Of a stretch of DNA of 64,000 nt, positions 51,931 through 59,686 are shown piece by piece. The notes under the pieces are model-generated. The model made no database searches. It worked only from the letters and a program-made list of their open reading frames with translations, and had not been told where the DNA came from. Origin of the DNA: JBEKCP01 sp049509515 (GTDB lineage Bacteria > Planctomycetota > Planctomycetia > Pirellulales > Thermoguttaceae); assembly GCA_049509515.1 (NCBI GenBank), contig JBEKZV010000023.1:12798-76797 (forward strand), written 5' to 3'. Both the position numbers and the translations under genes were made by a program. Position 1 is the first letter of the stretch; every line of letters begins with the position of its first letter.

Positions 51931-53286
51931 ATGAGCAAACGCCGGTCAGGCCTGGTCGATACTCACGTCGTCCACTGTGCGGATAACCTAGACCAGCTTC
52001 CCCGACTGCCGGACGAGTGTGTTAACCTCATCTACATCGACCCACCGTTCAACAGCAACCGTAATTACGAGGTTTTTTGGGGCGAGGCGAAGGAGAAGCG
52101 GGCCTTTGAGGACCGTCACGCCTCCACGGCTGCTTACATCGACTTCATGCGGCCCCGGTGCGTTGAATTGTATCGCGTTCTGAAGCCCACCGGCAGCTTC
52201 TACTACCACTGCGACTGGCACGCTTCCCACTACGTCAAGGTCATGCTGGACCGGATCTTCAGTGAGAATAGCCTCGTAAACGAGATTGTCTGGTGCTACT
52301 CCCACGGTGGAAAAAGCGGTCGTCGGTTCGGGAGAAAACACGATATCATCTTTTTCTACGCCAAGTCCGGCAAATACACCTTTAACGGGGATGCCGTTCG
52401 TATCCCGATGAAGTCTGGTGATACCAGCTTTGGAGGTCGGCTAGAGACTGACGAAAAGGGCAGAGAGTATCGCCTGGTCTACGGCACCAAGAACAAGCAG
52501 GGCAAGACGAAATACTACAAATACTATCTCGATGAAGGCAAGATTCCCGAGGATTGGTGGACTGACATCAACAGTTTGCAGGCCGGCGACCAAGAGCGAC
52601 TCGGCTACCCTACGCAGAAACCTCTTGCACTGCTGAACCGGATCATCAAGGCCAGTAGCAACCCCAATGACATTGTCCTAGACGCTTTCTGCGGCTGTGG
52701 CACGGCCCTGGAAGCGGCGGAACACCTGGGACGGCAGTGGATCGGCATTGACATGTCGCCCACGGCCTGCCGGGTCATGGCGGAGCGCCTGCGGGACCGG
52801 TGCGGGCTTCGCGAGGGTCACACGCTCCGGCAGTCTGGCAAGGGCTTTGTTGTCCGCGATCTTTCCTGGACGGAAGAAAGACTCCGCAAGGTCCCGCCGT
52901 TTGAGTTTGAGAATTGGGCGGTTGTCGCCCTTGGAGGCATCCCTAATAAGACCAAAGTGGGGGATGCGGGTATAGATGGGCGAATCTTCCCGATGCACGC
53001 GCTTCCGGAGCCGACAGGGAAAAAGAAGTCGCAACCTTTCAAGTTCCTGGATGACTGGTACCCGGTCCAAGTCAAACAGAAGGACAAGGCCGGCCGCCCC
53101 GACATCGACGCGTTCGAGGCAGCAATGATGCGCGCTGATCGTCCCAAGGGTTTCTTCGTTGCCTTTGCCTTTTCAGAAGACGCCCAGAGGGAGGTTCAGC
53201 GCTTCTTCACGCAGTCGGGAAAAGCCATTGTCCTGCTCACGGTGCAGGAGATTTTGCAGGAGCGGATTGCCATGAAATTGGCCTAG
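51931..53286 (+). CDS. DNA methyltransferase fused to an Mrr-like restriction endonuclease
   Basis: Residues 1-300 of this 451-residue protein are a beta-class (N4-cytosine or N6-adenine) DNA methyltransferase. The catalytic IYIDPPFNSNRNY (D37-F40) comes before the SAM-binding motif LDAFCGCGTALEAA (near residue 250), the permuted order of that class. Residues 325-451 are a PD-(D/E)xK nuclease of the Mrr type: FEFENWAVVALGG, GDAGIDGRIFP, then DDWYPVQVKQKDKAGRPDID, with D, Q and K in place. The chain thus carries both modification and cleavage. The ATG at 51931 has no ribosome binding site but follows a -10 box. The gene diverges from rpmB and looks less GC-rich by eye. Confidence 0.85.
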   Translation: MSKRRSGLVDTHVVHCADNLDQLPRLPDECVNLIYIDPPFNSNRNYEVFWGEAKEKRAFEDRHASTAAYIDFMRPRCVELYRVLKPTGSFYYHCDWHASHYVKVMLDRIFSENSLVNEIVWCYSHGGKSGRRFGRKHDIIFFYAKSGKYTFNGDAVRIPMKSGDTSFGGRLETDEKGREYRLVYGTKNKQGKTKYYKYYLDEGKIPEDWWTDINSLQAGDQERLGYPTQKPLALLNRIIKASSNPNDIVLDAFCGCGTALEAAEHLGRQWIGIDMSPTACRVMAERLRDRCGLREGHTLRQSGKGFVVRDLSWTEERLRKVPPFEFENWAVVALGGIPNKTKVGDAGIDGRIFPMHALPEPTGKKKSQPFKFLDDWYPVQVKQKDKAGRPDIDAFEAAMMRADRPKGFFVAFAFSEDAQREVQRFFTQSGKAIVLLTVQEILQERIAMKLA

Positions 53287-53582
53287 CTACAACCGGCCGA
53301 ACCGCTTCATTAGCCGGCGGCGCCCGGGCATGCCGCCCCGGGTCGGCCGTGATACAGGGCAAGGGAGGGTGGAAGCGAAGCCGCCAACCACACTACGCTG
53401 AGTGCCCGGTGTCCGGGGGTTCATCAGACACGCCTCGTGGGTTCGTGGTTACAATGGAGAGGGTGGCTCGGTGCCCAGGATCCGGTACTCGGTACCCCGG
53501 TACCCAGAACCCGGCACCGAAGTCGGGGATTACACACAACCGCCGTCGGCTTCCGCTTTCCGCCCTCAATGAGGAGTTATCC

Positions 53583-54308
53583 ATGTCGCACCACTTTCCA
53601 TATCTCGTGGTCGTTGTGCTGTGGCAGGCCTGCTCGCTGACGGCGGTGGGGGCCGAGCCGGCGGGTGCCCCGGCCGCGGCGTCCGCGGACCCGGCGGCGG
53701 CCACGCGGCAAGGCTCGTCCGCCCCGGCCTCCCGCGCCGGCAAGCTGAATCTGAAGACCCACCCCACCCTGGTCGCCGTCCTGCGGGGGCACGGCGGGCG
53801 GCACACCTTGTCCATCCAGTACCGTTGGAAGGTCCACGAAGACGCCTCGGTCGAGGTGCGGCTCCTCTCCGCCAACCGTGCTGAGGGGACCTTCGTCACG
53901 CCGTTGGACTTCGTCGGCCAGTACCTCGCCAGGGGCACCAAGCAGACATCTTACGATATGGACCTCCGGCAGAAGGTCTACCGCTGTCTCGACCACGCCG
54001 ACGACCCGGGCATGACCGAGACCTTCGCGAAGGACAAGATGGACTTCCGGATCGTCGGCCAGCGGAATTCCCTGGGGCATCCGGCGGTGTACGTCCTGGC
54101 CTCGAACGAAGGCAAGTCCGCGGAGGAGCGGGCGGACATCGTCTTCTTGCACTTGGACGCCTGGGCGGTCGCGGACGACCGCCTGAGTCTCGATCTGCCG
54201 CCGACGGTCTTCGAGAAGCCGGGCAAGTTGTTCGTCTGGTTCCTCCGCGGCAACCGCTTGCTCTGGGAAGAGCAGGTGCCCTGGCCGGGCTCGGGCGCTG
54301 CGAAGTGA
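53583..54308 (+). CDS. Secreted protein of unknown function
   Basis: This 241-residue protein has a signal peptide (MSHHFPYLVVVVLWQACSLTAVGA). A low-complexity Ala/Pro/Ser linker (residues 25-52) precedes a beta-rich domain with LVAVLRGHGGRHTLSIQYRW, DFVGQYLARGTKQTSYDM and FLHLDAWAVADDRLSLDLP. ATG 53583 has GAGGAG six bases upstream. No known domain is recognised. The 296-bp gap upstream holds repeated GGTACCC/GGATCC-type short sequences but no gene. Confidence 0.7.
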   Translation: MSHHFPYLVVVVLWQACSLTAVGAEPAGAPAAASADPAAATRQGSSAPASRAGKLNLKTHPTLVAVLRGHGGRHTLSIQYRWKVHEDASVEVRLLSANRAEGTFVTPLDFVGQYLARGTKQTSYDMDLRQKVYRCLDHADDPGMTETFAKDKMDFRIVGQRNSLGHPAVYVLASNEGKSAEERADIVFLHLDAWAVADDRLSLDLPPTVFEKPGKLFVWFLRGNRLLWEEQVPWPGSGAAK

Positions 54309-54343
54309 GCCTGTGAAGCCGCAAGCGGCAAATCCCCGAACCC

Positions 54344-55144
54344 CTACCCCTCCCCGACGATGGCCAGCACTTCCCGGTGGACCCGGCCGTTGGTGGCGAT
54401 GGCCTGGCCGGAATGGATCGTGCGGCGGCCCTGCCAGTCGGTGAAGGTGCCGCCGGCTTCCTCCAGGATGGGCAGCAGCGGGGCGAGGTCCCACACGGCG
54501 GCGATCGGATCGACCATCAACTCGCCCCGGCCCGTGGCCACCATCAGGTAGCCGTAGCAATCGCCCCAGGAGCGGGAGAGTTGGGCCGCATTCTGGAGCC
54601 GGTCGTACACCTCGCGCCGCCCGATCTCGTCGAACGAGGCAACCTCGCTGGTGAGAAACAGGCCGTGGGCCAGCGTGGGCTGCTGCGAGACTTTGGCCGG
54701 GCGGGGGGCCTTCTGGCCTTGGACGTACCAGGCGCCCTCGCCGCGGGCCGCATAGACGCACTCGTCCAGGGCCGGGATGCGGATCACCCCCAGCAACGGC
54801 TCCCCTTCGTACTCGATGCCTACCAGCGTCCCGTACAGCGGCACGCCGTGGATGAACGACTTGGTGCCGTCGATCGGGTCGAGGATCCAGCGGAAGGGGC
54901 TGGTGCCGCGGCGGTCGGCCATCTCTTCGCCGACGATGGCGTCACCGGCGAAGGCCCCGGCGATACGGTCGCGGAGATGCTCCTCCGCGCGGCGGTCGGC
55001 GATGGTCACGGGCGAGTCGTCCGCCTTGAGTTGCACGGCCAAGTCCTCGCGGCGGAAGTAGTCCAGCGTGATCTGGCCCGCTTCTCGGGCCGCCTGAAGC
55101 GCCAAGAGCAAGCGGGACTTGACTTCCGCGGGATCGAGGCTCAT
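54344..55144 (-). CDS. hisN: Histidinol-phosphatase, inositol-monophosphatase type
   Basis: This 266-residue magnesium-dependent phosphatase is of the inositol-monophosphatase superfamily. Metal ligands are in IVGEEMADR and ILDPIDGTKSFIHG; the later metal aspartate is in DPIAAVWDLAPLLPILEEAGG. Within this superfamily the ...FRWILDPIDGTKSF pattern with short loops best fits HisN, which removes phosphate from L-histidinol phosphate. No other his genes are nearby, so a related sugar or inositol phosphatase cannot be excluded. A repeat element lies between it and the upstream lspA. Confidence 0.83.
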   Translation of the reverse strand: MSLDPAEVKSRLLLALQAAREAGQITLDYFRREDLAVQLKADDSPVTIADRRAEEHLRDRIAGAFAGDAIVGEEMADRRGTSPFRWILDPIDGTKSFIHGVPLYGTLVGIEYEGEPLLGVIRIPALDECVYAARGEGAWYVQGQKAPRPAKVSQQPTLAHGLFLTSEVASFDEIGRREVYDRLQNAAQLSRSWGDCYGYLMVATGRGELMVDPIAAVWDLAPLLPILEEAGGTFTDWQGRRTIHSGQAIATNGRVHREVLAIVGEG

Positions 55145-55159
55145 CGCGGATCTCCTACC

Positions 55160-55214
55160 GTAGGTTATGCTTCAGCATAACGCCGGACGCTTGTTATGCT
55201 GAAGCATAACCTAC
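55160..55214. repeat. GTTATGCTTCAGCATAAC element, second copy
   Basis: The 22-bp arms 55160-55181 and 55193-55214 are perfect reverse complements and identical in core to the element at 27332-27397. The right arm supplies the TAG stop codon of lspA (55211-55213). Confidence 0.88.
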
Positions 55215-55795
55215 GACTGTGGTTTCAAGTCTGCCGGTTTCGTCCAGAACGCATGCCACGCCAGCACCACGGCCCCGCACACGAGCATGCTGTCGGCCAC
55301 GTTGAACGTTGGCCAGGGCCAGCGGCCGATCATCACCAGGATCCAGTCGCGGACGGCGTGCATCGTGTCACCGGCGCGGTGCAGAAGAACGGTGTCCTTC
55401 CAGAGGGTATCCTTCCAGACCAGCCCCGGCAGGCCCAGGCGGTCGTAGAGGTTCCCGAGGATGCCGGCCGTCACACTCGCCAGCGCCAGGGTGAGGACCC
55501 ACTGGCGGGCGGCCCCGGCCCAAAACAGCCAACCCAGGATGAACAACAGGGCGACCAGCGACAGCACCGCGAACAGGACCCAGCCGCCCTGCCCGATGCC
55601 GAACAGGGCCCCTTCGTTGAGGCTGGCCTGAAAACCGACCACGTTCGTCCACAGCCAGTCCGGCGGGTCGGGGCAGCCGGGCCTGGGCACGCCGAGCCGG
55701 CTGAACATCCAGTGCTTCGTCGCCAAGTCCAGGGCGCAGCCGCCCCCGGCCAGGAGGAAGAACGCGGCATAGCGGCTGAGCGGAACCGCCCTCAT
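55211..55795 (-). CDS. lspA: Lipoprotein signal peptidase (signal peptidase II)
   Basis: LspA (194 residues) cleaves signal peptides of prolipoproteins in the inner membrane. Four hydrophobic helices are seen. The two catalytic aspartates are in GNLYDRL (near residue 117) and FNVADSMLV (near residue 166), and the ALDLATKHW motif follows the first helix. ATG 55795 has AAGGA six bases upstream. A periplasmic insertion around residues 120-150 (including VWKDTLWKDTVLLHRAGDT) is longer than in E. coli. The stop codon lies within a palindromic repeat. Confidence 0.93.
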   Translation of the reverse strand: MRAVPLSRYAAFFLLAGGGCALDLATKHWMFSRLGVPRPGCPDPPDWLWTNVVGFQASLNEGALFGIGQGGWVLFAVLSLVALLFILGWLFWAGAARQWVLTLALASVTAGILGNLYDRLGLPGLVWKDTLWKDTVLLHRAGDTMHAVRDWILVMIGRWPWPTFNVADSMLVCGAVVLAWHAFWTKPADLKPQS

Positions 55796-55842
55796 GGCTG
55801 TTCCTTCGGGGGACGAAAAAAGGGCCCGAATGCCCTTGCATC

Positions 55843-55924
55843 GTGTGGCACTGCTTGCCCGCTGCCGCAAAACGGTTTCCCGAAGGAGCACGCTTCAGCC
55901 GGCAGCAGGCAAGCAGTGGCACAC
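55843..55924. repeat. GTGTGGCACTGCTTGCC inverted repeat
   Basis: The arm near 55843-55862 pairs, with about one mismatch, with GGCAAGCAGTGGCACAC near 55908-55924. It lies between lspA and the DksA/TraR gene and belongs to the repeat-rich background of the region. Confidence 0.65.
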
Positions 55925-55956
55925 TCGGGGAGTGGCAACTTGTTTCCCCGCCGGTC

Positions 55957-56328
55957 TTAACTCTGTTCCCGGCGGGAGGCGCACCTGACGCACAGCGTGG
56001 CGTAGGGAATGGCGTTCAGGCGGCTCTTGGGGATCTTCACCCCGCACTCCTCGCAGGTGCCGTAGGTGCCTTCGTCGATCCGCTCCAACGAGGCCTCGAT
56101 CTTCTCCAGCGCCGCGCCTTCATTCTCCATCAAGCTGAGGGTGAACTCCTGCTCGAAGTTGTCGCTGCCGATGTCGGCCATGTGGATCGGCATGCTCGAC
56201 AGGTCGCCGTTCGCCTCGGAGCGGCTCTTCTTCAAGGCGGCATCGGCCAACTGGGTTACGTCCCCCCGCAGCCGTGCCCGCAACATCATCAGCCGCTCCT
56301 TGTAGCCGTTCAAGTCCGCTGGGGTCAT
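55957..56328 (-). CDS. DksA/TraR-family zinc-finger protein
   Basis: This 123-residue protein has a long helical N-terminal half (YKERLMMLRARLRGDVTQL, then NFEQEFTLSLMENEGAALEKIEASLERI) and a C-terminal C4 zinc finger: CEECGVKIPKSRLNAIPYATLCVRC. It is in the DksA/TraR family that binds RNA polymerase's secondary channel. Only some members respond to ppGpp; the DxxDxA coiled-coil tip of DksA is not clearly present. ATG 56328 has GAGAGGA upstream. It is the likely first gene of the leftward group with lspA and hisN. Confidence 0.86.
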   Translation of the reverse strand: MTPADLNGYKERLMMLRARLRGDVTQLADAALKKSRSEANGDLSSMPIHMADIGSDNFEQEFTLSLMENEGAALEKIEASLERIDEGTYGTCEECGVKIPKSRLNAIPYATLCVRCASRREQS

Positions 56329-56817
56329 CGATTCCTCTCTGGCTGAAGAACTAGGCGAGTTCACCTCGGTTGACTCTCTTTGGCGCTACCACAGACTCTT
56401 TATTTTAGATGGCCGGCAAGGCCTTGTCAAAGGGTGGTCTCCCCCTCGTTCTGGAGGGTCCGCCCCAAGGCGGACCCGGCCCAAATAGACTGCTGGCTGG
56501 CGAGAATGGCGCCTCGCGCGGGAGCCCGAAGCGCAAGCGAGGGAACCGTTTACCTCCCTCGCTTGCGCTTCGGGCTTGGGCCGATCCTGCCCGCCGGCAG
56601 CATAACACGGCGGGCGGATAGCCACGGCGACCACGCTCGGCGTGGTGCCCGATCCGCGGGTGGGAATGGTGAGGAGAGCGAGCGAAAAGTGGTCGGCGGG
56701 TCGGTGAGCAGTGGACGTGCGCCCCGAGCGGGCCCTACCCAAACTAACTTTGGCAAGGTATCCTGAACTCTTCGAGTCACAACCCGGCGAAAGAGCGAGA
56801 ACCCAGCGAGGCCGGCT
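56329..56817. other. Intergenic region between the DksA/TraR and thrC genes
   Basis: This 489-bp divergent gap contains the perfect inverted repeat at 56524-56575 and short GC-rich sequences such as CCGCCCCAAGGCGG near 56459. Open frames here have no recognisable product. Promoters for both flanking genes should lie here but none is convincing. Confidence 0.55.
56524..56575. repeat. Perfect 21-bp inverted repeat (GCCCGAAGCGCAAGCGAGG family)
   Basis: The arms 56524-56544 and 56555-56575 are exact reverse complements around a ten-base loop. It is another family of dispersed-looking palindromes; only this copy was seen. Confidence 0.85.
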
Positions 56818-58218
56818 ATTTCCGCCTGCGACGCCGCCTTTCAACGTTGTATTTCGCCCGCCTGCGGCGCCACCTATGCGATCGACCAGGTCCGCGTGGC
56901 CTGCGGGCGGTGCGGCAGCCTGCTGGACGTGGCCTACGATTGGTCGCGGCTCCAGCCGCCGCGCTCGCTGGCGGCATTCGAGGAGAAATGGGCCCGCCGC
57001 AGCGATCCTTACTGCCTCAGCGGCGTCTGGCGGTTCCACGAACTGCTGCCCTTCATGCCGCGAGAGCAGTGCGTCACGCTGGGCGAAGGCCAGACCTTGC
57101 TGGGGGTCTCCGCGGGCGTGGCGGAGTACGTCGGCCTCGAACCCGGCCGCCTCTTCCTGCAATACGAGGGGCTGAACCCCTCGGGCAGCTTCAAGGACAA
57201 CGGCATGGCGGCCGCCTTCAGCCACGCGCGGTTCGTCGGGGCCCAGCGGGCCGCCTGCGCCTCGACCGGCAACACCAGCGCCTCGCTGGCCCTCTATTGC
57301 TCGACCACCGGACTGATGCGAGCCGTGATCTTCGTCGGCTCCGGGAAGATCGCCTACGGCAAGCTCTCCCAGGCCCTCGACTACGGCGCCTTGACGCTCC
57401 AGATCCAGGGCGATTTCGACGACGCCATGGCCCGCGTCCAGGAGGTCAGCCGCCAACTGGGCATCTACCTGGTCAACAGCGTCAATCCCTTCCGCCTGGA
57501 GGGCCAGAAGACCATCATCTACCGGGTGCTGGAGGGGCTCCGCTGGGAAGTGCCCGACTGGGTGGTCTGTCCCGGCGGCAACCTGGGCAACTCCAGCGCT
57601 TTCGGCAAGGCGCTGTTCGAGCTGCACGAGCTGGGCCTCGTGGACCGCATCCCGCGGCTGGCCGTGATCAATGCCGCCGGGGCCGCCACCCTCTACGACC
57701 TGGTCGAGCGGCAGAAGGTTGCATGGAACGCCGGCTCGCCCGACACCGGCCGCATCGACCGATATTACCGGGACATGGAGGCCCAGCACCGCCGGGCCTC
57801 GACCATCGCCAGCGCGATCGAGATCAACCGCCCGGTGAACCTGCTCAAGTGCCTCCGCGCCTTGGAGTGGTGCCGGGGCGTCGTCCGCAACGTCACCGAC
57901 CAGGAGATCCTCGATGCCAAGGCCCGCGTGGGCGCCGGCGGCATGGGCTGCGAGCCCGCCAGCGCCGCCAGTGTGGCCGGCGCCAAGCTCCTGGCGGCCG
58001 AGGGGGTGATCGGACGTGGCCAACGGGTCGTGTGCATCCTCACCGGCCACCAACTGAAGGACCCGACCGCAACAATCGCCTACCACGCGGCCGACCCGGA
58101 GCAGTTCGACCGCGTGCTCCGCGCGCGCGGCGTCCAGCGGGCGGCCTTCGCCAACCACGCCGTGGCCGTGCCCAACGACCTGGACGCCATCGTCCGGGCG
58201 ATCGGGACGCATAGCTAG
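56818..58218 (+). CDS. thrC: Threonine synthase with no canonical start codon
   Basis: This PLP enzyme converts O-phosphohomoserine to threonine. The PLP lysine lies in LNPSGSFKDNGMAAA. STGNTSASLALYCS, GSGKIAYGKLSQ and SVNPFRLEGQKT are further family motifs, and CPGGNLGNSSAF binds the phosphate. A zinc-type N-terminus FQRCISPACGATYAIDQV precedes VACGRCGS. This N-terminus has no in-frame ATG, GTG or TTG above it; an ATT at 56818 lies six bases after GCGAGG and is taken as the start. The GTG at 56896 would lose two of the four cysteines. The downstream dapB uses a very similar GAGGCCCGC-ATG context. Confidence 0.85.
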   Translation: MSACDAAFQRCISPACGATYAIDQVRVACGRCGSLLDVAYDWSRLQPPRSLAAFEEKWARRSDPYCLSGVWRFHELLPFMPREQCVTLGEGQTLLGVSAGVAEYVGLEPGRLFLQYEGLNPSGSFKDNGMAAAFSHARFVGAQRAACASTGNTSASLALYCSTTGLMRAVIFVGSGKIAYGKLSQALDYGALTLQIQGDFDDAMARVQEVSRQLGIYLVNSVNPFRLEGQKTIIYRVLEGLRWEVPDWVVCPGGNLGNSSAFGKALFELHELGLVDRIPRLAVINAAGAATLYDLVERQKVAWNAGSPDTGRIDRYYRDMEAQHRRASTIASAIEINRPVNLLKCLRALEWCRGVVRNVTDQEILDAKARVGAGGMGCEPASAASVAGAKLLAAEGVIGRGQRVVCILTGHQLKDPTATIAYHAADPEQFDRVLRARGVQRAAFANHAVAVPNDLDAIVRAIGTHS

Positions 58219-58274
58219 GTGGACAAATTCGAAATCCGAAAATCGAAATCCGAAATAAATTCAAATCACCGAAA

Positions 58275-58646
58275 ATGCCAATGACAGAAACGCCGGGCCG
58301 CAGACAGTACGACCTGGAAGACCGAACGTTTGAGTTCGCTCGCCGCGTGCGGGCGTTTGTCAAGAAACTTCCGCAGACGATCTGCAACATCGAAGACGTC
58401 AAATAGGTCGCACGCTCCTCCGGTTCGATTGGGGCGAATTACATCGAAGCCAATGAAGCTCTGAGCAAGAAAGACTTTCGGATGCGGATCCGCATTTCAC
58501 GGAAAGAATCAAAGGAGACACGGTACTGGTTGCGGCTTCTGGATACGCAAGACGATGCGGCGCTCAAGACAGAACGTGGCGCGCTCGTCCAGGCAAGCAC
58601 CGAACTGTTGCGCATCTTTAGCGCAATCCTCCAGAAAGCCGACTGA
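58275..58646 (+). pseudogene. Four-helix-bundle (23S-intervening-sequence type) protein with internal amber codon
   Basis: The frame encodes a small four-helix-bundle protein of the S23/intervening-sequence family: DLEDRTFEFARRVRAFVKKLP, then VARSSGSIGANYIEANEALSKKDF and a C-terminal helix. Codon 44 is TAG (58404-58406), in frame between the first and second helices, where family members have a continuous chain. The rest of the frame is intact for 80 codons. The upstream AAATCCGAAATCCGAAA-type low-complexity sequence is typical of the context of such genes. It is read as a pseudogene; a sequencing error is possible. Confidence 0.8.
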
Positions 58647-58732
58647 AGCCGGTTTGGAACCTTGGCATTTTGCATTTTGATTTTGTTTGTGATTTGTGTT
58701 TTGGGTTTTGGGATTTTGCCCGCGAGGCCCGC

Positions 58733-59560
58733 ATGACTGTTCGCATAGCAATCCACGGTGCTGCCGGGCGGATGGGCCGGCGGCTGGTCGCGCTGGCCGC
58801 GGCCGATCCGCAGCTTGAGCTGGCGGCCGCGCTGGAGGCCGCCGGCCACCCGCAGCTCGGCCAGGATGCGGGGACCATCGCCGGCGCGGGGCCCCTGGCC
58901 GTTCCGCTGGACACGGAACTCCCGCAGGGCGTCGACGTCGTCGTGGATTTTTCCCTGCCCGCCGCCGCGGAAGTCATCATCGAGACCTGCCGCCGCCGGC
59001 GCGTGCCGTTGGTGGTCGCCACGACCGGGCTGGAACCGCCGCAGATCGAGCGGCTGCAAGCGGCCGCCCGCGAGATCCCCCTGCTCTGGTCCCCGAACAC
59101 GAGCCTGGCCGTGAACCTGACAATGAAGCTCTGCGAGCTGGCCGGCAAGGCCCTGGCCGACAAGGATGCCGACGTCGAGATCATCGAGCGGCACCACCGC
59201 TACAAGGAGGACTCGCCCAGCGGCACGGCCTTGAAGTTCGGCGAGATCCTCGCGCGGACGATGGGCCACACCCGCCACCGTCACGGCCGCTTCGGCCGCC
59301 CCGGAAAACGCCCCCACGAGGAGATCGGCTATCACGCCATCCGCGTCGGCGACAACCCGGGCGAGCACACCATCCTCTTCGGGATGCTGGGCGAGACGAT
59401 CGAGCTAACGGTCCGCGCCTCCAACCGCGACTGCTACGCCCTGGGCGCCCTGGCCGCCGCGAAATTCCTCGCCGGCAAGCCCCCCGGCCTCTACGGCATG
59501 GCCGACGTGTTGCGTGGCGAGCACCTTCCATTTCCCCTGGTGGACGACGAGACGCAGTAA
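58733..59560 (+). CDS. dapB: 4-hydroxy-tetrahydrodipicolinate reductase
   Basis: DapB (275 residues) reduces HTPA in the diaminopimelate and lysine pathway. The nucleotide-binding IAIHGAAGRMGRRLV is near the N-terminus; VVDFSLPAAAEVI and VVATTGLEPPQI follow. The catalytic and substrate-binding motif is IIERHHRYKEDSPSGTALK around residue 150. ATG 58733 has GAGG five bases upstream. It follows thrC and the four-helix-bundle pseudogene on the same strand, grouping two aspartate-family amino-acid genes. Confidence 0.95.
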   Translation: MTVRIAIHGAAGRMGRRLVALAAADPQLELAAALEAAGHPQLGQDAGTIAGAGPLAVPLDTELPQGVDVVVDFSLPAAAEVIIETCRRRRVPLVVATTGLEPPQIERLQAAAREIPLLWSPNTSLAVNLTMKLCELAGKALADKDADVEIIERHHRYKEDSPSGTALKFGEILARTMGHTRHRHGRFGRPGKRPHEEIGYHAIRVGDNPGEHTILFGMLGETIELTVRASNRDCYALGALAAAKFLAGKPPGLYGMADVLRGEHLPFPLVDDETQ

Positions 59561-59686
59561 TTCCGCGCCCGACCGTGGACGAAGACGGTCGAGGACGGCA
59601 CGGTCCTCGCGCGTCCAGGAGTACTCCTTGGATTCATGCCCAAAGAGGGTGATGACTCGTCCCATCACGCAATTATTCCCGCGCTG

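Noticed and set aside
59405..59668. 87-codon minus-strand frame starting MMGRVITLFGHESKEYSW
   Set aside because: Most of it overlaps the end of dapB in antisense; only the first 35 codons lie in the gap and no family was recognised.
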